DNA from: Ramlibacter sp. WS9
Lineage (GTDB): Bacteria; Pseudomonadota; Gammaproteobacteria; Burkholderiales; Burkholderiaceae_C
DNA: 64,000 bases
Assembly: GCF_003797765.1 (NCBI RefSeq)
Contig: NZ_RKMB01000030.1
Coordinates: 1 to 64,000, forward strand
Direction of reading: 5' to 3'
The notes beneath the pieces are model-generated. The model had not been told where the DNA came from. It did no database searches and worked only from the letters and a program-made list of their open reading frames with translations. Made by a program: the position numbers and the translations under genes. Shown one piece after another: positions 7,204 to 15,627 of this stretch. The stretch's first letter is position 1. Every line of letters starts with the position of its first letter.

Positions 7204-9624
7204 ATGAACAACCACAAGCTCCCGTTTCGCAAACTGATCATCCCCACCTTGTTTGCGGCATTGTTCGCGACCAGCGGCTGGGCCCTGGCCGACCCCCCGT
7301 CGCGGGTCGCGCGCCTTTCTTACGTCAGCGGAGCAGCCAGCTTCTCCCCGGGCGGAGAGCGGGACTGGGCCCGCGCCACAATCAACCGCCCCATGATCAC
7401 GGGCGACCGGCTCTGGGTCGAGCCCGGTGCGCGGGCCGAGCTGCAGTTGGGTGCAGCGGCCGTGCGCGTGGGTGGCGCCACGAGCCTCACGTTGCTCAAC
7501 CTGAACGACCGCATCGCGCAGGTGCAACTCGCGCAGGGCACACTCGTCATCCGCGTGCGTCGCCTGGACCGCGGTGAAGTGTTCGAGGTCGACACCCCTA
7601 ATCTCGCGTACACCATTCGCCGACCCGGCAGCTACCGCTTCGAGGTGGATCCGGACGGCCGCTCGACGCTCGTGTCGGTGCGCAGCGGGCTCGCCGAGGC
7701 TTATGGCGAAGGCCGCGCTTTCGTCATCGGCGAACGGCAAACCTTCCGGTTCTATGGACGTGGTTTGAGCGACTACCAGACCTATGCCGCGTACCGTGTC
7801 GACGAATTCGAGAGGTGGTCGAGCACACGTGACCGCCGCTGGGACACGTCGCCTTCGCGCCGCTACGTGTCCGCCGAAATGATCGGCTACGAGGACTTGG
7901 ACCAGAACGGCACGTGGCGCAAGACTTCCAACTACGGCATGGTGTGGGTGCCCAATCGCGTTGCTGCCAACTGGGCGCCGTACCGCGAGGGCCACTGGGC
8001 CTGGGTCGAGCCGTGGGGCTGGACCTGGATCGACGAGCAGGCGTGGGGCTTCGCGCCGTCGCACTACGGGCGTTGGGCGCGCATCGACACGGGCTGGGCC
8101 TGGGTGCCCGGGCCTGCGACCGTGCGCCCTGTGTATGCGCCCGCGCTGGTCGCGTTCATCGGCGGCGATGGCCCGCAGTCATCGGGCGGCCAGAGCGTTG
8201 GCTGGTTCCCGCTGGGCCCGCGCGAAGTCTATCGGCCCTCGTACGCCGTGAGCCGCGAGTACTTCAGCAACATCAACACCAGCAACACGGCCATCAACCG
8301 GACGGTGGTCACGACCTACTACGGCAACCCGAACCCACCGCGGGTGACCTACATGAACCAGGCCGTTCCGGGCGCCGTGATCGCGGTGCTTGCCGTGGCG
8401 TTCGCGCAGTCGCGGCCGGTCCATCGTGAGACCATCACGGTGACGCGCGACATGTTCACCAACGCACCGGCGCGCGCCTTGCCTCGCATCGCGCCGGTGC
8501 AGGCCAGCGTGCTGGGCGCCGCCGCCGCGCCCAGCGCCAAACCGCCGGAAAACGTGCAGACGCGCGCCGTCGTCGCGCAGGTCGCGCCGCCGCCGCCGCC
8601 CGCGCCTTTCTCGGCGCGGCAGAGCCAGCTCGCAGCCAATACCGACAAGCCCCACGACACGGCCGCTGCGAAGCCCGCGGGGCCGGCACCTGCCGCGGCT
8701 CCCGCGCCGGCCGTCACGGTGGTGGCGCCCCAGAAGCCCGTCGCCGCACCGCCGCGGCCGGCGAGTGCGCCAGCGGCGGCTGCGTCGCCCGCAGCATCGG
8801 GCCCCGCTGCGCCTGCATCGGCCGCAGCTGCTGCAACCCCGGCGCCCGTGGCCCCGCAACCCGCTGCATCCGCGCGGCCCGACCGCGGCGCATCCGGCCC
8901 GGGTGGGCGCGATCGAAGCGGTGAACGTGAACGTCCTGGCGGACGCGACCGCGCGGCTGCTGGCGCCTCGGCGCCGGCACCTGCGGCAGTGCGCGCACCC
9001 GCTTCGATTCCGGCACCTACGCCCGCACCTACGCCCGCACCTACGCCCGCACCGACCCCGGCACCCACACCACGCGGGTCGCAACCCACTGCGCCCGCTG
9101 CACCTGCACCAGCCCCTTCGGCGGCACCGGCCACGGCCACACCACCCGCGGCCAGCGCACCGGCACCGCGCGACAGGCGCAACCAGCGCGGCGACGAGGA
9201 ACGCGGCAATCGAGAGCGCGGCTCCGATGCGCGTGGACCGAACCGATCGGCAACGCCGCAGTCTGCTTTGCCTGCGCCTGCGCCTGCGCCCGCGCCGATG
9301 GCAGTGCCCGCACCCGCGCCCGCACCCGCGTCCACACCTGCGCCGACTCCAGCGCCTGCACGTGCCCCCGAATCCGCGAAGCCTCGCGCACCGGCACCGG
9401 CACCGGCACCCGTCACAGCGCCTGCGCCGCCTCCGCCTCCTGCGGCTGCCCCTGCGCTTCGCCCGCCGCCCCCGCCGGAAGTAGCGCCTCCCGGCACTGC
9501 CGAGCAGCGCGGACCGCGGGCGCGCCAAGCTTCGCCCAACGCGTCGGCACGCCGCGAGGCCGCAAGCGAGGCACGCGAGGAACGCAGCAAGCGGCGCGAC
9601 GAAGAGCAGGGCCGCAAGCCGTAG
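7204..9624 (+). CDS. FecR-domain/DUF6600 secreted protein with very long Pro/Ala-rich tail
   Basis: An 806-residue protein. The ATG at 7204 was preferred over one 72 bp upstream because gaggaca lies just before it and it gives a clean signal peptide (residues about 10-32, ending GWALA). Residues about 35-200 look like a FecR-type beta domain. A DUF6600 block with Trp-rich repeats follows (GMVWVPNR, GHWAWVEPWGWTW, GRWARIDTGWAWVPG, about 235-310). From about residue 410 the protein is low-complexity Ala/Pro with charged Arg-rich patches (GGRDRSGERERPGGRDR and similar). Probably an envelope or surface protein of unknown function. It is alone on its strand. Confidence 0.8.
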   Translation: MNNHKLPFRKLIIPTLFAALFATSGWALADPPSRVARLSYVSGAASFSPGGERDWARATINRPMITGDRLWVEPGARAELQLGAAAVRVGGATSLTLLNLNDRIAQVQLAQGTLVIRVRRLDRGEVFEVDTPNLAYTIRRPGSYRFEVDPDGRSTLVSVRSGLAEAYGEGRAFVIGERQTFRFYGRGLSDYQTYAAYRVDEFERWSSTRDRRWDTSPSRRYVSAEMIGYEDLDQNGTWRKTSNYGMVWVPNRVAANWAPYREGHWAWVEPWGWTWIDEQAWGFAPSHYGRWARIDTGWAWVPGPATVRPVYAPALVAFIGGDGPQSSGGQSVGWFPLGPREVYRPSYAVSREYFSNINTSNTAINRTVVTTYYGNPNPPRVTYMNQAVPGAVIAVLAVAFAQSRPVHRETITVTRDMFTNAPARALPRIAPVQASVLGAAAAPSAKPPENVQTRAVVAQVAPPPPPAPFSARQSQLAANTDKPHDTAAAKPAGPAPAAAPAPAVTVVAPQKPVAAPPRPASAPAAAASPAASGPAAPASAAAAATPAPVAPQPAASARPDRGASGPGGRDRSGERERPGGRDRAAAGASAPAPAAVRAPASIPAPTPAPTPAPTPAPTPAPTPRGSQPTAPAAPAPAPSAAPATATPPAASAPAPRDRRNQRGDEERGNRERGSDARGPNRSATPQSALPAPAPAPAPMAVPAPAPAPASTPAPTPAPARAPESAKPRAPAPAPAPVTAPAPPPPPAAAPALRPPPPPEVAPPGTAEQRGPRARQASPNASARREAASEAREERSKRRDEEQGRKP
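9013..9060 (+). repeat. 12-bp tandem repeat coding for (PAPT) units
   Basis: Three exact tandem copies of gcacctacgccc followed by a degenerate fourth encode a run of Pro-Ala-Pro-Thr in the tail of the FecR/DUF6600 protein. Slippage here would change tail length in whole codons. A second degenerate Pro/Ala track occurs at about 9265-9420. Confidence 0.8.
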
Positions 9625-9647
9625 GCATCACGCCGCCAGCATGCCTG

Positions 9648-10019
9648 TCAACAGGGGGTGTCGAAGCAAATGATGCCCTTGATCTGGCTCGCCGCTTCGT
9701 GCCCTACGCGCTTCGCCACGTCGAAAGAGTCCGCAGCGCTCATGACGACGGCCATGGCCCGCTGATTGGGCCGGCCGACGCATGTGATCGCCACGTAGGC
9801 GCCGTCCTTCTCGCCGGCCACCTCGAGCGGGCCTTTGTGGACGTTCTTGAATTGCTGGTTCCTGGCCACGTCTCCGGCGAATCGCAGGCATGTTTTCTCG
9901 GACCCGGTCTTCACCAGCGTCTTCTCGAAGTAGAGTGCGGCTGCGCCCGCTTCCTGGCTCAATGCCAAAGCGAGAGCGCCAGTCACAAAGCTGCCGACAA
10001 CAAGTGCGCGTACTGTCAT
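9648..10019 (-). CDS. Hypothetical secreted protein
   Basis: A 123-residue protein with a signal peptide (residues 1-26, ending in SQEAGA) and three cysteines in the mature part (KTCLRFAG, AITCVGRP and the extreme C-terminal CFDTPC), suggesting a periplasmic disulfide. I do not recognise a named family. It is convergent with the FecR/DUF6600 gene and diverges from the exopolysaccharide remnants to its right. Confidence 0.7.
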   Translation of the reverse strand: MTVRALVVGSFVTGALALALSQEAGAAALYFEKTLVKTGSEKTCLRFAGDVARNQQFKNVHKGPLEVAGEKDGAYVAITCVGRPNQRAMAVVMSAADSFDVAKRVGHEAASQIKGIICFDTPC

Positions 10020-10059
10020 AGGGTTCTCCTGTTTCGGCCAGATCGTGGGCTTTTTCGCG

Positions 10060-10385
10060 CCTGTTGTCCTCCTTCATTCGGAGGAGAGACCGCTGATCGA
10101 TCTGGTCGGGTTCTTCGACGACCGTGAACCCGAGCGTCAGCGCGGCCGTGAGCGGCACCGCCTGCTCATCAGGAGCCAATTGGTGCGGCACAAGCTGCTG
10201 CCGGGCAGCACGGGCTGGGCCCAGGTGAACGGCTTCCGCGGAGAAACTGATTCTTCCAAAAAAAATGGAAAAACGAATTCGATGCGACCTGGACTGTCTG
10301 CGGAATTGGTCGTTCCACCTCCACCTGTACATCATTTTCAAGACGACGTGCCGGGTTTTTAAGGACAGCGCGGCGTACTTATTAG
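10060..10385 (+). pseudogene. Remnant of a WcaJ/EpsB-type polyprenyl glycosylphosphotransferase
   Basis: Two frames together spell pieces of an initiating sugar-phosphate transferase. In one frame, ERPLIDLVGFFDDREPER matches the Rossmann part of the N-terminal half, followed directly by RHKLLPGSTGWAQVNGF and RGETD, the signature near the C-terminus. The remaining C-terminal segment (MEKRIRCDLDCLRNWSF, then IIFKTTCRVF) continues in the next frame after an A8 run at 10258-10265. The start, the membrane segments and the catalytic core are missing, so this is a decayed, internally deleted gene. It sits directly upstream of the EpsL/EpsE pair, where such an enzyme is normally found. Confidence 0.8.
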
Positions 10386-10527
10386 GGCGGACTGGATTTA
10401 TAGTGCGATTGAGCCCTTGTGAGGTGCGTGAGCTCGACGGCACCATCCATCCCAGGCCTCGTTGCTCGTCGAGGCCCGGGCGCACGTCCCGGCGCATGGG
10501 AGGTCCAACCATAAGTCCGAGGAAATC

Positions 10528-11700
10528 GTGAAGAAGCTGCCCATTCGCCCCTTGCTATCGCTGGCCGCCCTGTGCGTTGGGTCCGCCGCCCATGCCCAGG
10601 CCGAGCCTGCAAAAGCCTTCGAGTTCCGCGCGGCCGCCGGCATCGAGCACGACAACAACGTGCTGCGCCAGAACGCCAACGAGATCACCGACACCATCTA
10701 CACGCTATCGGCCGGCGCGCGGTTCGACAAGCGCATCGGCCTGCAGCGCCTGCGGGCCGACATCGAAGCAACTGCCTACAAGTACCAGGACCGGTCCGAC
10801 CTGGACTACAACACGCTCAACTACTCGGCCGCATGGGACTGGAGCCTGACGCCGCGCTTTCGCGGCGTGCTGAGCGCGGACCGCCGCCAGTACCGCGAAG
10901 TCGTCACCGACAGCCTCACGGTCGCCAACCGTGTGGGCCGCCGCACCGAGCGTGTCGAATTGCTCGAAGGCATGTACGAAGTGGGCGCGTCGTGGCGCGC
11001 ATTGGGCGGCGTTCGGCACACCGCGAACGAGAGCACCGAGCCGCGCAGCTGGGATGCCAGCCCGCACGTCACCAGCGCGCATGTCGGCGTCGGCTACGAA
11101 ACGCCCAAGGGCTCGCTGCTCACGCTGAAATATCGCCGTGGCGACGGCGAATACACCGATGCGAGTGCGGGCGCGGCCGCCGGCGACTTCAAGGAAGACG
11201 AAGTCGAGCTGGCCCTGAAGTGGCCGCTGACGGTCAAGACCCTGATCCAGGGGCGTATCGCCCACCTCAAGCGCCAGCACGACATCGCACCGCAGCTGGA
11301 CTTCAGCGGCATGGTCGGCGGTGCCAGCATCAACTGGGAGATCACCGGCAAGACGCGGCTGATCGCCGGCTACGCACACGACCTCGTCGCGTCGGGCCTC
11401 GTCACCGGCGGCCACGTCGAAGCCGACCGCGTGTACATCACGCCGGTGTGGCAGGTCGCGCCGCACATCGCCTTGAACGCGCGCCTCGACCACACGGATC
11501 GCCGCTGGAAGGATGTTTCCGCCGGCGCCGATGTCGGCCGCAGCGAGAAGGTGCAGACCATCGGCGTGGGGGTTGATTGGGACCCGCGCCCGGCGTTCAC
11601 GGTGTCGGCCGGCGTGCGCGGCGAAAAGCTCAGGTCGAGCCTGCCGTCGTCCAGTTATGACGCAACCATTCTTGCCGTCGCGGTGAAGGCGAGATTCTGA
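10528..11700 (+). CDS. EpsL-like outer-membrane beta-barrel protein of an exopolysaccharide locus
   Basis: A 390-residue protein starting at GTG 10528 with gagga 5 bp upstream. A signal peptide (PLLSLAALCVGSAAHAQA) is followed by alternating beta-strand patterns typical of outer-membrane barrels, ending with the aromatic terminal residue of ...AVAVKARF. The pattern FEFRAAAGIEHDNNVLRQ near the mature N-terminus is characteristic of EpsL-like polysaccharide proteins. The gene lies 37 bp before the EpsE-type exporter and probably forms an operon with it. It likely helps secrete a surface polysaccharide. Family call moderate to good. Confidence 0.75.
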   Translation: MKKLPIRPLLSLAALCVGSAAHAQAEPAKAFEFRAAAGIEHDNNVLRQNANEITDTIYTLSAGARFDKRIGLQRLRADIEATAYKYQDRSDLDYNTLNYSAAWDWSLTPRFRGVLSADRRQYREVVTDSLTVANRVGRRTERVELLEGMYEVGASWRALGGVRHTANESTEPRSWDASPHVTSAHVGVGYETPKGSLLTLKYRRGDGEYTDASAGAAAGDFKEDEVELALKWPLTVKTLIQGRIAHLKRQHDIAPQLDFSGMVGGASINWEITGKTRLIAGYAHDLVASGLVTGGHVEADRVYITPVWQVAPHIALNARLDHTDRRWKDVSAGADVGRSEKVQTIGVGVDWDPRPAFTVSAGVRGEKLRSSLPSSSYDATILAVAVKARF

Positions 11701-11737
11701 AGCCGCGGTAACCCCACCTTAACCCAAGGAGACCATC

Positions 11738-12535
11738 ATGTCCAACCTGCTCAGATCCATGCTGTCAGTCGCATTGGCTGCCACGGTCACCGCTGCCGGT
11801 GCGCAGGCAACGAAGCCGAACAACGACTACAAGCTCGCGGCCGGCGACACCATCAAGATCCAGGTCTACCAGAACCCCGACCTGTCGATGGAAGCGCGCG
11901 TGTCCGAGAGCGGCACCATCAGCTACCCGCTGGTGGGCAGTGTGACTGTGGGCGGGTTGAGCGTGCCGGAAGCGGAAGGCCGCATCGCCGGTGCGCTCAA
12001 GTCCAAGGACATCCTGAAGGCCCCGCAGGTCAACATCAATGTCGTGCAAGTGCGTGGCAACCAGGTGTCGGTCGTTGGGCAGGTCGGCCGCCCGGGACGC
12101 GTTCCGCTGGAGACTTTCAACATGAAGGTTTCGGAAGTGGTTGCGGCGGCCGGCGGCATCACGCGCGAAGGCGATGACACGGTGGCCGTCACCGGTACGC
12201 GCGACGGCAAGCCGTTCCGCCGGGAGATCGACCTCGCCGGGGGCAATGCGACGGACGACTTCGTGGTGCAGTCGGGCGACACGATCCACGTCAACAGGGC
12301 GCCCACCTACTACGTGGCCGGGGAAGCGCAGAAGCCCGGCTCCTACCGCATCGAGCGCGGCATGACGGTGATGCAGGCGCTGGCCCAGAGCGGCGGCCCC
12401 ACACCGCGCGGCACGATGAGCCGCCTGCGCCTCACGCGCACCGGCGCCGACGGTTCCGTGGTGCAGATGGAGCCGCGCCTGAACGACATGATCAAACCCG
12501 GCGACGTGCTCTTTGTACGCGAAAGCCTGTTCTAA
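11738..12535 (+). CDS. Polysaccharide export outer-membrane protein, Wza/EpsE type
   Basis: A 265-residue protein with a signal peptide (cleavage after about GAQA) followed by the polysaccharide-export domain (YKLAAGDTIKIQVYQNPDL, GTISYPLVGSVTVGGLS) and two SLBB repeats (VSVVGQVGRPGRVPLE, YYVAGEAQKPGSYRIE). It lacks the long C-terminal helix of E. coli Wza and has no lipobox Cys, like the short EpsE form. A ribosome site (aaggag) precedes the ATG. With the EpsL-like barrel it would form the outer-membrane exit for an exopolysaccharide, but the initiating transferase next door is decayed. Confidence 0.87.
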   Translation: MSNLLRSMLSVALAATVTAAGAQATKPNNDYKLAAGDTIKIQVYQNPDLSMEARVSESGTISYPLVGSVTVGGLSVPEAEGRIAGALKSKDILKAPQVNINVVQVRGNQVSVVGQVGRPGRVPLETFNMKVSEVVAAAGGITREGDDTVAVTGTRDGKPFRREIDLAGGNATDDFVVQSGDTIHVNRAPTYYVAGEAQKPGSYRIERGMTVMQALAQSGGPTPRGTMSRLRLTRTGADGSVVQMEPRLNDMIKPGDVLFVRESLF

Positions 12536-12607
12536 GGGAAACAGCCAGAGTTCCTCGCGCGGTCGTTGCGCCGGGAGCCCGGTGCCGCGGCGTAAGATCG
12601 AGACTCC

Positions 12608-13618
12608 ATGAACATTCTTCTCACGGGCGGTGCCGGCTACATCGGCAGCCACACCTATCTGGCCCTGGCCGAAGCCGGCTACACGCCGGTCATCGTCGAC
12701 AACTTCTCCAACAGCCACCGCGGCGTGCTGCAAAGGCTGCAGGCCATCACGGAGCGGCCGGTGCTGTGCGAGGAGGGCGACGTGCTGGACACCGCATGGG
12801 TCGAGGGTGTGCTGCGCAAGCGCCGGATCGGCGGTGTGGTCCACCTGGCCGGCGACAAGGCCGTGGGCGAGAGCGTCGCCAAGCCGCTCAAGTACTACCG
12901 CAACAACATCGGCGGTGCCGTCAGCCTGCTGGAGGCCATGCAGGCCGCGGGCTGCGAGGTGATGGTGTTCTCGAGCAGCGCAACGGTGTATGGCGACCCG
13001 GCGAGCGTGCCCATCGCCGAGCACTTTCCGCGCAGCCACACCAATCCCTACGGCCACACCAAGCTGGTCATCGAAGACATGCTCGCGGCCCTCAACACCG
13101 CGCAACCTTCCTGGAAGATCGCGGTGCTGCGCTACTTCAACCCGGTGGGCGCGCACGCCAGCGGCCTGATCGGCGAAGACCCCTCAGGCATCCCGAACAA
13201 CCTGATGCCCTTCATCGCCCAGGTCGCGCTGGGCAAGCGGGCGCACCTGCAGGTGTTCGGCAATGATTACGCGACGCCCGACGGCACGGGCGTGCGCGAC
13301 TTCATCCACGTGAGCGATCTGGCCGAGGGCCATGTCGCGGGCCTCAAGGCCCTGCTGGAACGCGGCGAAAGCCTCACCGTGAACCTGGGCACCGGCCGCG
13401 GCCACAGCGTGCTGGAAGTGGTGAAGGCCTTCGAAGCCGCAAGCGGGCGGCCCGTTGCCTACCAATTCGCGCCGAGGCGGCCCGGCGACATCGCGCAGTG
13501 CTACGCCGATCCATCACTCGCAGAGCAACTGCTCGGCTGGCGTGCTTCGCGCCCGCTGGACCAGATGTGTGCGGATTCGTGGCGGTGGCAGAGCAAGAAC
13601 CCGGACGGGTATCGGTAG
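12608..13618 (+). CDS. galE: UDP-glucose 4-epimerase
   Basis: A 336-residue extended SDR of standard GalE length. The NAD-binding motif GGAGYIGSH is at residues 7-15, the catalytic Ser in FSSSATVYGDP and the Tyr-xxx-Lys in NPYGHTK. The YATPDGTGVRDFIHVSDLA segment is typical of GalE. It interconverts UDP-glucose and UDP-galactose for surface polysaccharides, which fits its place after the EPS export genes. Confidence 0.93.
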   Translation: MNILLTGGAGYIGSHTYLALAEAGYTPVIVDNFSNSHRGVLQRLQAITERPVLCEEGDVLDTAWVEGVLRKRRIGGVVHLAGDKAVGESVAKPLKYYRNNIGGAVSLLEAMQAAGCEVMVFSSSATVYGDPASVPIAEHFPRSHTNPYGHTKLVIEDMLAALNTAQPSWKIAVLRYFNPVGAHASGLIGEDPSGIPNNLMPFIAQVALGKRAHLQVFGNDYATPDGTGVRDFIHVSDLAEGHVAGLKALLERGESLTVNLGTGRGHSVLEVVKAFEAASGRPVAYQFAPRRPGDIAQCYADPSLAEQLLGWRASRPLDQMCADSWRWQSKNPDGYR

Positions 13619-13808
13619 CGTCGCGGCATAGGAGTCTGCGCGGCCTGCCGACGTGGCAGTACGGGCCGCGCCTGCGTGCCCTGTCTGGCTTGTCCTACAC
13701 ATGCGGCTGCCATGCAACACGTAGAGTGAGTTATATGAGCAGACACACTTGCTACAACACGCTGACGGTTGAAGAGGTCGGCAACAGTAGTTACGCCTAG
13801 GCGGTTTC

Positions 13809-14087
13809 ATGATGCGCTACAGCCGCAGCGAACATGCCCGGGTCCATGCGATGCAGCAGGAAGTGGCGCGCGCGGAAGGCGACTACCAGCGGTTGCGTGC
13901 CGCTTACCTCGAAATTGCCAAGAACGAGCCCGGCCACGAAGTTGCGCTGGCGATGATCGGCGCGGACATGGACCGCGCGCATGCGCACCTGCAGGCACTG
14001 ATCGGCTTGCCGCGCTTGCCGTTCACGCACGAGCCGAGCACTGTCGTGCGGCGCGAAGCTCAGCGGATCACGGAAGACCATGACTGA
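13809..14087 (+). CDS. Small helical hypothetical protein
   Basis: A 92-residue protein predicted to be mostly helical, with a charged coiled-coil-like middle (EVARAEGDYQRLRAAYLE). No family is recognised. It is followed by two still smaller ORFs, the first overlapping its stop (ATG at 14080, TGA at 14085), which suggests translational coupling. The 190 bp between galE and this gene holds no other feature I can support. Confidence 0.55.
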   Translation: MMRYSRSEHARVHAMQQEVARAEGDYQRLRAAYLEIAKNEPGHEVALAMIGADMDRAHAHLQALIGLPRLPFTHEPSTVVRREAQRITEDHD

Positions 14088-14253
14088 CCGCGATATAGCC
14101 GCCATGGCCACGCATCCCGTCGAGCCGGACCTTGAGCCGGACTCCGAGCCTCACGAACCCAACCCGACCCACCTGCCGATCGAACCCGAGTTCGGCCCGG
14201 CATTGCCCCCGGCCGAGCCGGAGGAACCGCACGGCAAACCGCCCGTTATCTAG
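14080..14253 (+). CDS. Tiny acidic proline-rich protein
   Basis: A 57-residue ORF beginning inside the end of the preceding gene. It is rich in Pro and Glu (EPDLEPDSEPHEPNPTHLP) and has no hydrophobic core, so any product would be disordered. Coupling to the upstream ORF and a following ORF of similar composition make it more credible than chance, but expression is not shown. Confidence 0.4.
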   Translation: MTDRDIAAMATHPVEPDLEPDSEPHEPNPTHLPIEPEFGPALPPAEPEEPHGKPPVI

Positions 14254-14261
14254 TCCAACTC

Positions 14262-14423
14262 ATGTCCACCGCCCCGGCCCCCGGCGCGCCCACGCCGGTG
14301 CCCACACATCCACCGCAACCCAAACCATCGAATCCCGAGCCGCATCCGGAGCCTCAGGATCCGGAGAAGGGCCACGTGGTGCACACGCCCGATCCAGGGA
14401 AATCGGAACATCCGGCGGTGTAA
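14262..14423 (+). CDS. Tiny proline/histidine-rich protein
   Basis: A 53-residue ORF 8 bp after the previous one, again Pro-rich and disordered in character (PVPTHPPQPKPSNPEPHPE). The two may be a duplicated pair that has drifted. No homologue is recognised. It ends 13 bp before the convergent PD-(D/E)XK-like gene. Confidence 0.4.
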   Translation: MSTAPAPGAPTPVPTHPPQPKPSNPEPHPEPQDPEKGHVVHTPDPGKSEHPAV

Positions 14424-14436
14424 CGGGACGACGAAC

Positions 14437-15198
14437 TCAGGCAAGCAGCGCCTGAGCGCCATCATCCAACCCGGCGACGGGCGTAGCCTTCGCCAGCGCC
14501 ATCCACACACCGAAAGGCAAACCCTCGCGTGAGCGGCGGGGCGCGGCGCGCGCGACGACCAGTCGGCCTTGTTCCACCACCATCACGCCGCATTCAGGCG
14601 GCACTTCATCGGGCGCCCCGATGCAGCGGCCCTTCGCGTCGCAACCCAGCACGTACCAGCACTCGCCCAAGTCCAGGTACGCCGTGCGCTTGGCGCTTTG
14701 GCGCAAGTCGCCGAGCAAATCGGCGCGCCGCACTTTCACTTCATGCACGATCGGGTCGACATAGGTTGCCACCGACGTATTGCGGATCGAGAACACATCG
14801 GGCTTGGCGATGCACCAGCGCAAAGGTTTCTCGGTCCCTTCTTCACCCGGCACCTGCGCACGCAGCGCGAGCCCGCGCCAGGCAATGCGGCCGCCGCGGC
14901 CCATTTCCTGCGCGACACGTTCCACCAACGCTTCGTGCGCGGAGAATGCGGCGCGATTGACCGCCAGCGTCGTGGCCAGCAACTGCACACCGGCATCGGT
15001 CACGCGCAATGATTCGTGGCCGGAAGGGGCGTGCACGCGATCCAGAAGACCCGCTGCGAGCAACTCGATCTCCAGCGGATCCTGGCACGGCCAGCCGGCG
15101 GAGCGGTAGATCTCGCGCAGACGGCGCGCGTGAGCCTTGCCCAGGGACGGCTGGACGCGGATCGGCGCGGGGGAGGAGTCGGCGGGCTCGGCGCTCAT
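14437..15198 (-). CDS. Hypothetical protein with possible PD-(D/E)XK nuclease-like core
   Basis: A 253-residue cytoplasmic protein. The start at 15198 (MSAEPADSS) was chosen because the region further upstream belongs to the divergent gene. The N-terminal half (ARRLREIYRSAGWPCQDPLEIELLAAGLL) looks like a winged-helix module. In the middle, YVDPIVHEVKVRRADLLGD followed by RTAYLDLGECWYVLG has the D-x(n)-E-x-K spacing and the downstream pattern of MmcB-like PD-(D/E)XK proteins. That is my inference from motif shape. A DNA-related role is possible, but the function is unknown. Confidence 0.65.
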   Translation of the reverse strand: MSAEPADSSPAPIRVQPSLGKAHARRLREIYRSAGWPCQDPLEIELLAAGLLDRVHAPSGHESLRVTDAGVQLLATTLAVNRAAFSAHEALVERVAQEMGRGGRIAWRGLALRAQVPGEEGTEKPLRWCIAKPDVFSIRNTSVATYVDPIVHEVKVRRADLLGDLRQSAKRTAYLDLGECWYVLGCDAKGRCIGAPDEVPPECGVMVVEQGRLVVARAAPRRSREGLPFGVWMALAKATPVAGLDDGAQALLA

Positions 15199-15318
15199 GT
15201 CAGGACTGCAACAGGCGGGTTCGCCAGTGTAGCGCCGTGCGGCACCGTAGGCACGCTCCGACGGCTGGTCTGGCTGTTGACCTATCGCCGACCCCGGAAG
15301 CCCGACGACAATGAGTGC

Positions 15319-15627
15319 ATGGTCGACAACGTCAAATACGGAATCACCGCCCTGCGCTACGCAGGCTCGCAAATCGTCGGAGCGATGATGGGGCTGATCG
15401 ACGCGACGCAGGCGAAGTGGGACATGCGCCCCGCGCCCACGCGCCTGACTGAAGTCGTGGACCGGCTGGTCGAGGGCGACACCGTCATCAGCATGTTCCC
15501 CGACGACGAGGGCCGGCTGCAGCCGGGGCCTGAAGTGAAGGTCGACGTGCTGCCCGAGGGCATCGAAACGCTGGCGCTGGCGGAAGAAGCGCCGGGCCGC
15601 CGGCTGCGCGACCTGCCTACTTTTTAG
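15319..15627 (+). CDS. Hypothetical protein
   Basis: A 102-residue protein starting at ATG 15319, divergent from the PD-(D/E)XK-like gene. The N-terminal half is helical (NVKYGITALRYAGSQIVGAMM) and the C-terminal half is acidic with a short beta pattern (GPEVKVDVLPEGIETLALAEE). Its stop codon overlaps the stop of the convergent DMT exporter. No family is recognised. Confidence 0.55.
   Translation: MVDNVKYGITALRYAGSQIVGAMMGLIDATQAKWDMRPAPTRLTEVVDRLVEGDTVISMFPDDEGRLQPGPEVKVDVLPEGIETLALAEEAPGRRLRDLPTF

Noticed and set aside
8349..9617. Glycine/alanine-rich minus-strand ORF
   Set aside because: The complement of Pro/Ala codons is always Gly/Ala-like. It is the shadow of the low-complexity tail.
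10258..10265. A8 run as a simple sequencing error in an intact glycosyltransferase
   Set aside because: Correcting the frame would still leave the N-terminus, membrane part and catalytic core missing, so the gene is a remnant either way.
13619..13808. Possible small gene between galE and the 92-residue ORF
   Set aside because: Frames here overlap galE or have no ribosome site or protein-like composition.
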